DNA of 64,000 bases from Vanilla planifolia (GCA_023846275.1 CM043872.1:28944670-29008669); one strand, 5' to 3'. Positions 14,081-27,234 are shown, numbered from the stretch's first letter. Made by a program: numbers and translations. The notes: a model not told the origin generated them from the letters alone.

Positions 14081-17000
14081 ATTCTATGGTATCGTTAACT
14101 ATTTACTAACTACTATATTCAGATTATTAATACATGTCGCAACTTTAAATATACCATACAAGTTTACAAAGTTTTTCGACATAAAACTTCTAGCAAATAC
14201 ATCTTTATTCATAGATACTTTTTAGGAGTAATCTTTTTTTTATTATAATTCTGATATATATAAAAGATTAGTATAAAAAAAAACTAAAACAATCTTCACA
14301 TATTCAATAGATTATATTTAATAATAAATTGATATTTAAATAAATAAATTCTACATAATCATATGTAAACTCTAAATCATTTCATTGAAATCAAATAATA
14401 AATAATTAAAATATTAGTTAAATTATAAGTATTATGAAACATAACATACTATAGAAAAATTATCACAGTCACTATAAAATAAACGTACGCATGCGATTCT
14501 TATTTATTTTTATTTATTTTTCTTAATATGGTATTATTTATGAGTATCTACTTATATTTAACAAAATAGACTTTATAAAAGTCATGTTATTTCTCTCGTT
14601 ATTTCAAGATAGTCAAACGATATTATCTTTTTAATGTACTTAATTATAATAAAAATCTTATTAGCATAAGTATATTTTATTTTTTAAATATTTTTAATGA
14701 TAATATTTTTATAATAATTCTCAATCATGTAACACATTAATCATAAACTATCTCATAAGATCAATTTCTTATTATATGACATATTGATCGCTAATTATTA
14801 TCATTATAATACATCTCAATCATATGGCGCATTGATCAATAATTACTGTCACAAAAACACGACTCAATAATGTGATATACTAGTTATTAATCATAAAGAA
14901 TAACTCATTTAATTTACGTCTTAAATTTGTCCTAATTTCTTTAATAAATAGTTTTACTTTTTTAAATCATATATTTCAAATTTTCATAATATATAATTTA
15001 ATATATGCAATTGAAGCAACACAATATATTATGCTTTCATAATTCATTAATATGCTAATTATGTTAATAATAAACAGTGTATCTCTTAATACAATAGAAA
15101 TGCACATAACCAAATATCATGCTTATATACTCAAAACCTTAAACAACTATCTCTTACATGATAAATTTGACAATAATAGTAGTCCATCAAGTAACATATA
15201 TATTGTGCAAGACTCTTGCACTATATGAAAACCCATATATCTTTGTTTTAGTATTATTCTTAACTTAAATAATTAATGTTAATATTTTAAATTTATGTTA
15301 ATCATGACAATAAGATTTTTTGTACATCTAAAAAAGCATGTCCAATAAAGTAACTTTGAACTTAGTTATAAGTATATTTTTTGGAAAGAACAAGTCATAA
15401 AGAATCTATTGATCATTCATCACAAAGCTATTTAAATTTCATAATTTGAAGAAAAAAGAAATAAATAAATAATTTTTTAAAAATTTATATATTTTATTTA
15501 TATTTTTGAAAATATTTACTTTTTCTTTTCATTCCACTCGATAGGGTGATGAATCGATTAAAACCTATCAAGAACCCCTTTAGGATCAACTTCTCAAAGA
15601 AAGGTTTTTAAGAAAATTGCAAGCATATAACCAAGGGAGGGATGACGAGGAGGATCTAGTAGTTCTAATGACCTAAGGATTTAAAATTTCCTTTTAATGA
15701 GCTAAATTATGTAAAAGGAATAAAGATGTAACACTTAACTGAATAACTGACAAATATAGAAGGGGCAAAAGAATATCTGAAGTATAGAAACCAATAAGGT
15801 AGATAAGTTTCATATTGATTACGAGATAAAAGATCATGAGTAATATGAGTAAAGTTATAAGCCTTGAATTATGGGATATCTTTTGGGAGTTACCTAGGCT
15901 TATATCTCATGATAACTCCATTGTTAAGTATGTTTAAGTCTGAGAAATTTAGGATGAGTGACTAAAAAGGAAAAAATACTCTAGAAAATGACAAAATTTA
16001 ATTAGTTTGAGATAAAATGATGCAATATAAAAGAAAGAAGGGATGACACAACAACAATATAGACTCATAATAATGTTTCAAACTAGAATCAATCAAGTAA
16101 CAATTCTTCAAAATTTATTGCATGTATAACACTTTAAAGAAATACAAATAATTGTCATAAGAAGTTATAATTCATCCATACATCATCATGAGTACATGGT
16201 TGGTATTACATTAATAAAGGTGTCTAAAATTTTATATAAAATATTTTAAAAAGTAGGTAAGAAGTATGTTTTTATTATTTAGGCATAAAAGTGTTCAAGT
16301 GGTAGCTCAAAATTATATTTTTTATATTAAAGAATTATATGAACATAAAAAAACTTCAATAAGTATATATAAAGCCTTATGTATTAAAAAAATTATATGA
16401 GTATGAAAGTCTTTAAAAAATAAGTAAAATTTTTTATATATTAAACAAATACTTATAATCTTTTATTTAAATGACTTTTTTTTAAGAATGAATGAATGAT
16501 AAATTAATTTTAACTAAATTAAGTATCTTACTTTGTGGCCTAAGTACTTAAGTTGGATTAGTGACATTCTTTTTGGTTCACTTTAGTGAATAAATTATTA
16601 TTTTTTATTTATATTTTAAACTCTAAAATTATTTATTTAAGTTATTTTTATATTTTATTCTATTTAATCCAAACAATTACTTTATTTCATCCTACATCTT
16701 AATCCATGTCTACATCACAAAATCTCACAAAGAAAAGCTAAAATATCATAATGTGGCATCAGAGTGACCTTTTAATTTAATGTGGTTCAAAGATAAACCA
16801 AATAAAAATTTATAGGCATGTAAAATCTAAATTGTTACTTGAGAATAATGGAAAGACTAATAAAACATTTGAAATATAAGGGCCAAGATAATTAAAGAAG
16901 GATAGAAGAACCAAGATTTAAAGTATGAGTGCTAAAAAAAATGAATAAGTTTCACATCAACTATAAGAGAGAAGATACTGAATGATATAAGAAGTTATAA

Positions 17001-18436
17001 GTCTTAAAATTATGAGACATATTTTAGAAGCAACTTGAGCCTAAATTTCATAAGAACTCTACAGTTAAGCATGTTAAAATTAAATTTTTTTAAATGTGTG
17101 AATAAACAAGAAAGGATCCCTTGGAGAATGAAAAAACTCAGTTAGTTTAAGCTAATATCTTATAAATGAAGATTAGGATGTTACACAAGGGTTCACAAGA
17201 TTAAGAGATATTTGATGATGATAGTAAGTTTTCTCGATGCAATTAATGTCTTATTTGAGGTATTTGTGATAAGCAATTTCTCAAAACAATTTCTTTTTGC
17301 ATAATTTTTTGAAAACTTATTAAGTTGATTCAAAACTAATTTGTTTATCAACATTATGAGTCAAAATATCATCAAATTAAATCATAAGAAGTTTTTCAAT
17401 AAAGAATTCAAAATCATATTTATCAAATATATAAATATATTAAGAATACTTGATCATTCAAATGACATAACAATCTACACCTATTTTTTTTATCTGAAAT
17501 CTAATTTTAATTTCACGATGTCTACATCTAAAATCTATCATTGAGAAGCAGTTCATACTAGAAACAAAATATAAAATATCATAAAACCTATGAGTGAAAA
17601 ATATATACTTGATACTGATTTTTTTTATTATCTTATTATCAATAAATATTCTCTAACTTTCATTCTTTTTTAATATCAACAAAACACCAATAATTGAGAA
17701 ATTGAAACTTTATTAGAGTAATCATTTATCAAATAATTCATCATATTGCTTATGGAGCTTGATAATTTTAATAGGTTCCTTATTATAATGTGAGAGTTTT
17801 AGGAGTTGTCAAATTTGAATAAATTTAATAGTAGGCTAAATATCTTTTATAGGAGACAAATTCATTTGGGATTTAAAATAAAGTTAAGAAATTCCTCTAG
17901 TCGTTTATCTCAATAACTAATTGAAATTAGAAGTGCACATGTTAAAAAGAATATTGAAAAAAAAATTAAAATGAATGATCTCTTAAGTTTAGATCTAAGA
18001 AGTTAACTTTGAGGAATTAAGAGGCTCTTGAGGGTCAAGTCATGATAGCTACATTTAAGAATCAAGCAATAATAATTGACTCCTAAAAGTATATCTTAAT
18101 TGAACCTTTGTCACTAATGTTTGACATGTAATTACATTGAATGAAAAATGATTTTCATATTTTAAAAATCATTTGCTTAATTCTCTTTTGTATAAAGATA
18201 TCACTCGAATAACTTGAGGATCTCACAAGTCTCTACCTTTCAACCCATTCACAAACTTTGTTAAGGATGTCAAAAAAGCAGGAATTAAGCATGAATATCT
18301 CGTGAAAAGCTTGCTCAAAGCTTAGTTGTAATCTAATATTGGAGAAGTTCTCTATTAAAGAAGGGACCAAGAAAAAATGGGTATTAATGATATTCTCATT
18401 CTTTTTCACCAGTATAGCTTCTAAATAGTTTACGAT
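14081..18436. other. AT-rich intergenic DNA with old repeats
   Basis: No gene is supportable. Apart from the diverged direct repeats at about 15.75-16.03 and 16.87-17.18 kb, I see only low-complexity A/T sequence. Confidence 0.5.
15750..17180. repeat. Diverged direct repeats about 1.1 kb apart
   Basis: Copies at roughly 15,750-16,030 and 16,870-17,180 share an ordered series of blocks: 'ataagtttca', 'gttataag', 'aattatg', 'cataagaactc/catgataactcc', 'gttaagcatgtt/gttaagtatgtt', and a following 'agaatg/aaaatgac' block. The right copy ends in 'gatgttacac', a typical LTR-edge-like string. They may be LTR remains of one old element; the boundaries are approximate. Confidence 0.5.
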
Positions 18437-18568
18437 GTGTTATACGTTATAATCAACAGTTTGAAAATCAAATCATATTTACAAAAACTAACACAGCGGA
18501 AGTGTAATATTTCTCGCATTCACATGGAGACGAAACACGAGGTAAACGTTACTCCTCTCAAGCTGTTC

Positions 18569-19515
18569 TTAGACCACCTCCTCGATCTTCGGGCCAGTCC
18601 CTGGCACGCCGGTCCCTGAACCTATGCTGGCGCCGAAGCCACCTGCTTCATCCCTTGCGCCGCCCTGCTGGTACATCGTTGCAATCACAGGATTGCATAT
18701 CTTGTCCAGCTCCTTGAGCTTGTCATGCAGCTCATCCAGCTCGGCGAGCTGGTTCGCTTCCAGCCACGTCATGGCATCCTCCACCGCCCTCTTGATCTTC
18801 TGCCGGTCCCTTTCCGGCAGCCTCCCCTTGACCTTCTCATCCTTCACAGTGTTCCTCATGTTGTACGCGTAGTTCTCTAATGCATTCTTCGCCTCCACCT
18901 TCCGCTTCACCTCCTCATCTTCTGCCTTGTACTTCTCCGCCTCTCGCACCAGCTTCTCAATCTCGTCTTTGTTTAGCCGCCCCTTATCATTGGTGATCGT
19001 GATCTTATTCTTCAGCCCGGCGGTCTTGTCTTTGGCCGCCACGTTGAGGATGCCATTCGCGTCGATGTCGAAGGTCACGTTGTTCTGTGGCACTCCTCTC
19101 GGCGCGGGTGGGATGCCGGAAAGCTCGAATTTTCCGAGCAAATTGTTGTCCTTAGTTCTTGCGCGCTCGCCCTCGTAGACTTGGATCAGGACTGCTGGCT
19201 GGTTGTCAGAAAAGGTTGAAAATACCTGTTCCTTTTTGGTGGGAATGGCAGTGTTTTGCGGGATCAGAACGGTGATAACACGCCGGCCGTCTCGAGGCCA
19301 AGGTGGGAAACATCGAGGAGGAGGAGGTCCCGCAACTTCTCGTGGGCCTCGCCCGTTAGGATTGCAGCCCGCATCGAGGCGCCGTAAGCAACGGCCTCAT
19401 ACGGGTTTATGCTCTTCCAAAGCTCCTTTCCGCTGAAGAAATCTTGCAGCATCAGCTGAACCTTGGGGATGAGAGTGCATCCGCCGACAAGAGTGATGTC
19501 GCCGACGATGGGTTT
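18569..19515 (-). pseudogene. HSP70: HSP70 pseudogene, 3' part (substrate-binding end)
   Basis: On the minus strand this encodes the C-terminal part of a cytosolic-type HSP70. It starts in the end of the ATPase domain ([12 protein letters not shown], then [20 protein letters not shown]), runs through the DLLLLDV and GLETAG block, and continues into the substrate-binding domain ([43 protein letters not shown]) and the helical lid. The reading frame breaks just after GLETAG and resumes in another frame before LLGKFELSG. The protein would end in EEVV, whereas cytosolic HSP70s end in EEVD, the signal bound by TPR co-chaperones. The upstream part of the gene lies at 27,235-28,169, cut off by the copia element. 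Disrupted frame plus insertion make this a pseudogene. Confidence 0.93.
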
Positions 19516-19874
19516 TGTGAACAAACTTTAAGCATTTGTCAGCACATTTTAAGTATTTGTTAATATATTTGAAGTTTTTGTTAATATTTTTTAGGTGATT
19601 AAATGTTTAAATAATTTTAAATTTTAAGTTGATATTTATCGTATGGATTAGGAACAAATTTTGAATTAAAAACAAATATTTGCGAGATTATTTGGCTATA
19701 AAATGGTTTAATTGGTACTTTGTTGTTATGTATGAATAAAATTAAATTTCATCGCTTTTGTCTTCCTGCACCTTAGGGTTTTCGCCGCTATTTTCCAATT
19801 TCTCCCAAATACTCTCGAATGCAAGTTCGTTGTTTGCAATTCGAGAACTCTTTTATTTTAATTTATTTCCATCA
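19516..19874 (+). repeat. 5' LTR of the copia element
   Basis: It begins TGTGAACAAACTTTAAG and ends ATTTCCATCA, matching the 3' LTR at 26,877-27,234 end to end. The GGTTT target duplication lies immediately to the left. Confidence 0.95.
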
Positions 19875-19877
19875 AAG

Positions 19878-19889
19878 TGGTATCAGAGC
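19878..19889 (+). other. Primer-binding site of the copia element
   Basis: TGGTATCAGAGC, three bases after the 5' LTR, is complementary to the 3' end of plant initiator methionine tRNA. This is the usual primer of plant Ty1/copia elements and fixes the element's orientation as plus. Confidence 0.93.
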
Positions 19890-21504
19890 TTGGAGAAGAA
19901 GAAAGTCGAATGCTGCAGCGTTGAAGATAGAACAGTAAAAGAACTCTGTTTGGAAGTGTGGTTTACAGAAAGCGCGATGTGTAAATACGAGAAGTGACAC
20001 AGTGTTAGATAGCGCGTTTATAGAAAATAGAAGCAGTATTTGGAAATGTGTTTTTATTTAAAATGTCTTAAATTATGCAACAAACTGTTCCCAGATTGAC
20101 TAACAAAAATTATGATAATTGTTGCATTCAATTTAAAGCCCATCTTGATTTCAAGGCCTTTGGGAGATTGTTATCGATGGATTTGAAGAATCAAATGTTA
20201 TTGAAGCCGACAAAAAATAGTTGAAAGAAAATCAGAAAAAAAGATAAAAAAAGGTATTGTTCTTGATATATCAAGGGCTTGATGAAGCCACTTTCAAAAA
20301 AGTTGTAGAAGCGACTACAAGCAGAGAAGCTTGCAATAAACTTAACACAATCTTTAAAAAGTATTGAACGTGTGAAACATGTAGTCTTCAAATCTTTAGA
20401 AGTGATTTTGAGCAGTCAAAGATGAATGAAAATGAGACATTCTCCAATTACGTCGCACGATTAATTGCTATTGTGAACTTGATGAAAAGAAATAGAGAAC
20501 AAATTAACAATGTACGTGTGATCGAGAATGTACTTCGTTCTTTAACTCCTATGTTTGAGCATGTAGTAATAGCCATTAAAGAATCTAAAGATATAGGTAA
20601 ATTATTTATTGAAGAGCTAATGGGTTCCTTACAAGTGCATGAGCAACGACTAAAAAATGTACTGAAGTTGTGTCTATTAATCAAGCATTATAATCAAAAT
20701 TGAATTTGAAAAAAGACAAAACCATGAAGAAAGAGAATTCAAATTCAAGGAGAAGAGGATGAGGTTCATATTTTGTTGTGGAAGAGGTGGTTTCTAAAAC
20801 AAATCTCAAAAGAAAATTAATCAACCTTACACTCAACACGAACATGAAAGGAACGGTGCTTCTCAAGGTTGAGGAAAGGGAAGAAATATTGAATGCTATA
20901 ATTGTCATAAGTTTGGTCATTATGCCTCTGATTGTTGATATAAAAAGCCAATCAAACTATACTAAAATATCATAAGAAGAGTCAATATCATTATTAGCCG
21001 AAAAAGAAGGTAACGAAAGAGAAGATGTATGATTTCTTAAGTCATGAGCAAGTAATCATATGTGTAAAAAAAGCATCTATTTGATACAATTAAAAATGTG
21101 CAAACAAGTGCGAGTCTTGGAGACTTATCAAAATTGAAAGTTGAAGATAAAGGTAACATAAAACTTTATAAATAGAATGAGTTTTTAATTATTATTTTAG
21201 ATGCATATTTTATTCCTGATATAAAAAGTAATATTCTAAGCCTTAAGGTAATTGATTAAGAAAGAATATATTATACATATGGAGAGTAGTTATCTTTTTT
21301 GTAAAATTCAAAAGAAATAAATATTACTGAAATGAAGATGTCAATTAGTGCCAATATCTAATGAAGATAATAAGTATTTTAGTATTTTTATAGATTATTT
21401 TAATAAAAAAATGTGGACATATTTTATTAAGAAAAAAATTGCCTTTATCTCTATATTTAAAGAGTTTAAACGTGTTACACCCCATATTTTCTAGGCTGAT
21501 TTTG

Positions 21505-21535
<31 letters not shown>

Positions 21536-22466
21536 TTGCATATAGACAGCTCAGATCGTCCCATACCAACCTGAGTAGCCTACGAAAAACATAGGATATA
21601 ACACATCATTACACACCTACTTTCCTTAACAATGTGGATCCCATCTCCCGGGTACACCGTCAAATCAGGTTCATGACTCCTGAATTAACAGATGGACTCG
21701 CGCAATGTTACTCCTACTAGACCCAATACTCCTAACCCATACCGGTAGGAGAACCGATCTAATAGAAGTCTGAACCCCCACGGTTAAGTTCCATAGTCAT
21801 GTAATGACCTCACCATCAAACAAAAAGATATATAACATCCACAATAAAATATGGCACTCCACACACCATACTCCAAGACAATAAAATAAAACAGTGAATG
21901 AAACTACATCACAAGAATAAGATCCAAGTCCAACAAGTGTAACATTATCCAACCAGAAACATAAGTCAGAATTACCCTCACATATTACATGACATATGAG
22001 AATAACAATCTCATTAAATACATCCAACAACAACAATCAACTAACCAGAATATCTCAGACAATCACAAATCAGATATCCTCCACAAGCCTGCTGACCACG
22101 ATCCCACCTAATCAGGTAGCGTCAAGTCTGCCGAGCCACTGAAATATGTAACACAGGAATGAGCTACGCCCAGTAGGAAAGACAGCTAGTAAAACTCACA
22201 TACAAGAGAAGGATAATAGCAAAAATATAGGAATACAGCATAACAATGTATGGTGGATAGGCACTCTCAGTCCCAGACTCCGACCAACCACAGTCACCCC
22301 CAGTCACACCAGAGTAGCTCTCCTCTGGGCTTCCAGGTAGCGTGCCAGTGGGAACGCCCATCTCGAAACACGCATGGCGCCTAAGCACCCGACACCGCAG
22401 CGTCTCTCGTCAATCAATCTCCTGGAGACTATAGACAGATCCAGTCACAAAATCTCTAGCCAACGT

Positions 22467-22575
22467 GAGACACCCCTGCCACCCTAAGGCACGCAGGCCT
22501 ACACACTTGGCTAGCCACTGCGAGACACCCCTGCCACCCTCAGGCGCGCAGGCCTACACACATGGACCAGGAGAG
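22467..22575. repeat. 55-bp tandem repeat in the solo LTR
   Basis: Two consecutive units begin 'gagacacccctgccaccct' at 22,467 and 22,522 and share the following 'caggcctacacac' block. They are nearly identical. Confidence 0.85.
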
Positions 22576-23029
22576 ATCGACTCAGCCACCGTCCCAAAGA
22601 GTCCTCTACCAACAACTTCCATAGAAGCTCACACCCCTACAGTCATTGCCAATCTCTAACTCCAAGATCCGGCAACATATGTCCAGGTACGACAAGGCGC
22701 ATACCAGTCCACATGTATACTGTGGAAGCCAAGTCTGAACCGCACAGTTACCTACCACAACTACCCTAAAACATCATATAGGGTCTATAGTAGTCCGGTC
22801 TAGTATGCCAATCCATAAAATATGCCAACCCTGAGTAAACTGACTCAATCCATGCCCTTTGCCATCCAAGCAATACAACTATACCAGTTACTGACTGTTC
22901 TAGTAGCATCTATGTACCATACCTCTGTATGACTGTTTTCAACTGTACTGTCGTCACTGATAACATTTTTCCCTACTTCAGGAAATTTTTAAATTCCGTA
23001 ATCAATTTCCGTCTTTATCCATTTTTCGA

Positions 23030-23326
23030 AATTCGGAATAGTTTCCGAATTTAAATTCCACATATATCCTTTTTTCCAAAAATTCGGATTAATTTCCGAA
23101 TTAAATATTCTGCAAATTATTTTTCCGAAAATTCGGATTAAATTTCCGAATTAAATTTTCCCATAATCCTTTTTCCGAAATTCGGATTAATTTTCGAATT
23201 AAATATTCTGCATTTTCTTTTTCCAAAAATTCGGAATAAATTTCCGAATTTAATTCCTCCCGTTTTTTTTTTCTCTTCCGCGCCGCATTAAATTATTTCC
23301 GTAAATTCGGAATTAATTTCCGAATT
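23030..23326. repeat. Array of six AATTCGG...CCGAATT palindromes
   Basis: Six units spaced about 50-60 bp apart each carry AATTCGG, a 4-8 bp A/T spacer and (C)CGAATT, so each unit is an inverted repeat able to fold into a short hairpin. The linkers also resemble each other (aaatattctgca, cctttttcc). The array lies in the middle of the solo LTR. Confidence 0.9.
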
Positions 23327-24121
23327 ATAATCCTTTTTCTTCTCTCTCATCCGCGCCAATTAAGTTAATAATTGTTAATTAATTAATTTACGATTAATTA
23401 TTAACTAATTAACTAAATCCTAATCCATCTCCTTCCTCCGCCCGGCGCCCGCGAAACCCTAGCCGACGAATTCTCCGGGAATTTCCGTTTTCCCCCGTCG
23501 ATTTCCGGCGACCGAGATCAAGGAGAACATGTTCGTACTATCCTAACATTCCAATGATGTCACTAATTCCTAAGATTAAATCAAAATTTCCTTCGAAGGA
23601 GTTTCATCCGATCCCTAATTGACAATTTAAGAAATTAAACGATTCCAGCAATTGAAAACCACCTTAACCTGGTTAAGCACATAATCAACTCAACATATGC
23701 TTGGTAAATTTCCCAAATTCGGCGGGTATAATTTTTCGAAACCCTAAAACCTAACATGCTAAAATTATAATACTACAATGCATTTCCGACTTCAAAATTT
23801 CAATCACATGCTCAGATAGACATTAACAAAATATTCCATGCTTTAATTTTGCTAAATAACTAATTTAATTTCTGAATTTCCTACCTCAACGACGCCGGCG
23901 ACGGTGAACTTCGTCCGCAGCTCCTCACCGAACGAATCCGGTATCAATCGACTCTCCGCGTTCCCGTGAATCTCCAGGCACAAAAAGCCCCTTGCCAGGC
24001 TGCCGGAATCACGCGCCGTACGCCGGAAAAATCTCTCTATCGGTCGGTCGAACGAACCCTAATCGTTTCGCGAGGGTTTTATATTTCTGGCCGACACGGT
24101 GAAAATCCACTACGCACCGTT

Positions 24122-24190
24122 GACACGCTTTCGACACGGTAAGCACCCGACACGCGCTGTCGACACGCTATCGACACGGTAAGCACCCGA
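24122..24190. repeat. 40-bp tandem repeat in the solo LTR
   Basis: The block 'gacacgct' plus 'tcgacacggtaagcacccga' occurs at 24,122-24,150 and again at 24,162-24,190, with one base different. Further copies of 'gacacg' lie just upstream. Confidence 0.85.
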
Positions 24191-26860
24191 TCAGCCGGTT
24201 CAATCCCAACCGTCGATCACGACCGTTCGATCCGCTTATCAGAACGCACGCGCAAACTAACTCGGCGAACCGCCTCCGCCTCCGCCTCCGCTGAACCGTT
24301 CCGGTCCGGTTCACACGCGATAAAAATAAATTTCCGGTTTTAAAATAACCGATCATAATTGATTTTCGAATTTCCAAAAATCCAATAAATTCAAATAAAC
24401 AGGGAAAATTACTTAAAAATTACCTCGGTGCTCCGAAAAATCCCCAGAAATTTCAGAAATTCCAATAGCCTCTAATTGAGCTCCTGGCTCATCCTATTGT
24501 CGATCTGAAATCATCCAAGCCAAAAATTAATTTATTAAAGATTAATATAAAAAAAAATTTTTACTGGGTATAACAAAACGTAATATCAAAAATTGGAGTG
24601 AACTATTCATTAAAAGTCTTAAATCTGATAGAGGTATTGAGTATACATCAAATAAATTTATTCAATTGTGTAAGGAAGAAGATATATGCATCAGTTCATC
24701 ATAAGTTATACTTCACAACAAAATGGAGTGGCTGAACAAAAAAATAGTATTATCCTTAATATGACAAGAATAATGATGAGAGAAAGGAATATGCCAAAAG
24801 AATTTTAGGTAGAAATAATTGCTTATTCAACTTATTTATTGAATTATTGTTCTACTGAGGTTGTGTTAAATTATTCCACAAGAAGCTTGGAGTATATATA
24901 AATCCAGTGTTTCTTATTTTCATATATTTGGTTGTATTACATATGCACAAGTATCTAATACATTAAGAAAAAAGTTAAATAATAGATACAAAAATTACAT
25001 ATTCATTGGGTATAGTAAGTCAAAAGCCTACAAACTTTATAATCTTTTAACCAAAAAGGTGATTATTAGTCAAAATGTTATGTTTGTAGAAGAAGATAAT
25101 TGGAAGTAAAAAGAAAAGAAGGATGATAAAACAATCACACTTGGGCAAGAAAAAGAAATTCAAAATCAACAAACACTTGATTTAAATTCTCAAACATGCT
25201 CTCCCTCAAGAACTACTATACAAAAGGCAGCACATCCTATTGACTCAAGTAAGAAGATAAAAAATTTACAAGAGATATATGAGCAAACTTCTAAGTATTC
25301 TAACTTATTATATTATTTTATTGATAATCAACCTATTTCTTTTAATGAAGCAGTGTAGGATATAAATTGGGAAAATGTTATGGATGAAGAAATAATACCT
25401 ATTAAAAAGAATGATATATGAGAGTTGGTTGATCTTCCTCCTCAAAAGAAACCCATAAGAGTGAAATGGGTTTACAAAATTAAGTATAAATCGGATGAAA
25501 TAATGAAGACATACAAGGCAAGATTTGTGGCAAAAGGCTTTAAGCAAAAATATGGTATAGACTACAACGAGATATTTGCTCCAATTGCTCGATTTGATAC
25601 AATGAAGTTGATTTTAACTTGCAATATATCATGGATGGAAGGTATGTCAACTTGATGTTAAATATGTATCTTTGAATTAAATTTTAGAAGAAGAAGTATA
25701 TATTGATCAACCTAGATGTTACAAAAAAGTGAATGATCCATATAACATCTATCATTTAAAGAAGGCTTTATATGGATTAAAAGAAACACCAAGAATATGG
25801 AATATAAAGATTGATGGATATCTTTAACAACTAGAATTTCAAAAATATCTATTTGAGCATACACTTTATATTAAGACAACTAACAATGATATTTTTATAG
25901 TTTATCTTTATGTAGGTGATGTATTTTATACAGAAAATTCTTTTGAATTATTTTAATAATTAAAAATAACTATGTAAAATTAATTTGATATAACAGATAA
26001 AGGTGGAATGCTATACTTCTTTTACTTGGAAGTGAAGCAAATGACAAGTGGAATCCAAATCTCTTAAAAAAGGTATGTTACTGAACTTCTAAATAAGTAT
26101 AGAATAGAAGATCACAAACCAATGGCAACACCACTTGATGTAAGAATGAAAATAAGTAGAGAAGGTAAAGGAAAATGCATCGATTTTACTTTGTTCAAAA
26201 GTCTTGTCGGTAGTCTTCGTTACCTTACTATCACAAGACCTGCTATTTTATATTATGTTGGACTTATTAGTCGATATATGGAAAATCTGAAAGAAATATA
26301 TTGGATGGTTGTAAAAAGAATACTAAGATATATTAAAGAAATACTTGATTATGGTTTGTATTTTATTAACTAAAGTGAAACAAATTTATATGACTACTTT
26401 GATAATGACTAAAGAGATGATATAAATAAAAAGAAGAGTACAAGTGGCTATTATTTCTTCTTAAGTTCATCAATATTTATGTGGAGATCAACTAAATAAG
26501 ATGTCATTATTTTTTTATTTTGTGAAACATAATATATTACAACTTCATCAATAGTTTGTAAAACAATTTGGTTGAGAAATTTATTACAGGGTTACATCAT
26601 AAACAATAAGAGTCAACAACTATCTTTATTGATAATATGTCAGCCATCAAGTTAGCAAAAAATCTAATTCAACATAGGAGAACAAACATATTTGCATATT
26701 AAGACAAAGGTATCATTTTCTTCGTTATCATGTCAACAAGGAGACTATAAGCCAAGTATATTGCAGCACAGAAGAATAAGTGACTGGTATTTTTACTAAA
26801 TCGTTTGGAGTGAAGAAATTTGAAGAATTATAAAATCAATTAGGCTTGAAAATACTTCAA

Positions 26861-26876
26861 GTTTGAGGGAAAATAA
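26861..26876 (+). other. Polypurine tract of the copia element
   Basis: GTTTGAGGGAAAATAA lies immediately before the 3' LTR, at the position where plus-strand priming of reverse transcription starts in LTR elements. Confidence 0.8.
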
Positions 26877-27234
26877 TGTCAACAAACTTTAAGTATTTGT
26901 TAACATATTTTAAGTATTTGTGAATACATTTTAAGTATTTGTTAGTATTTTTAAGTATTTAAATATTTAAATAATTTTAAATTTTAAGTTGATAATTATC
27001 TTATAGATTAAGAACAAACTTTTGAAATAAATGTAAATATTCATGAGATTATTTGGCTATAAAATTATGTAATTGTTACTTTATTGATATGTATGAATAA
27101 AATTAAATTTCAACATTTTTATCTTCCCACACTTTAAAGTTTTAGTCATCATTTTTCAATTTCTTTCAAATACTCTCAAATACAAATTTGTTATTTATAA
27201 TTCGAGATTTATTTTATTTCAATTATTTCCATCA
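26877..27234 (+). repeat. 3' LTR of the copia element
   Basis: It begins TGTCAACAAACTTTAAG and ends ATTTCCATCA. Compared with the 5' LTR it is visibly more A/T-rich, with many differences of the C-to-T and G-to-A type. The GGTTT target duplication follows at 27,235-27,239. Confidence 0.95.

Larger units (their letters stand above)
21473..24575. mobile_element. Solo LTR, 3.1 kb, nested in the copia element
   Basis: The unit starts TGTTACACCC and ends GGGTATAACA, imperfect inverted ends matching at nine of ten positions. It is flanked by a 5-bp target duplication AAACG at 21,468-21,472 and 24,576-24,580. No gag, pol, primer site or second LTR is inside, so this is a solo LTR left by recombination of a full element. 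At 3,103 bp it is long for an LTR; the size and TGTTACACCC edge suggest a Ty3/gypsy element (inference). It contains a 27-T run (21,511-21,537), a C-rich region with a 55-bp tandem repeat, an array of palindromes and a 40-bp tandem repeat. It sits in the copia integrase region, so it is younger than the copia insertion. Confidence 0.92.
19516..27234 (+). mobile_element. Ty1/copia LTR retrotransposon fossil inside HSP70
   Basis: The element has LTRs of 359 bp (19,516-19,874) and 358 bp (26,877-27,234), both TG...CA, and a GGTTT target duplication at 19,511-19,515 and 27,235-27,239. A primer site follows the 5' LTR and a purine tract precedes the 3' LTR. Between them lie gag with a CCHC zinc knuckle (about 20.1-20.95 kb), protease, integrase (split by the solo LTR at 21,473-24,575), reverse transcriptase (about 25.4-25.95 kb) and RNase H. 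It is broken, with more than ten breaks. The LTRs look about 80-85% alike by eye, so insertion was probably several million years ago. It lies antisense to HSP70. Confidence 0.95.

Noticed and set aside
18624-19436. Plus-strand frames over the HSP70 3' part
   Set aside because: They are antisense shadows of the HSP70 coding sequence, rich in Ser and Pro as expected from its complement.
22164-22659. Coding frames inside the solo LTR
   Set aside because: They lie in the C-rich tandem-repeat part of the LTR and show no gag or pol similarity.
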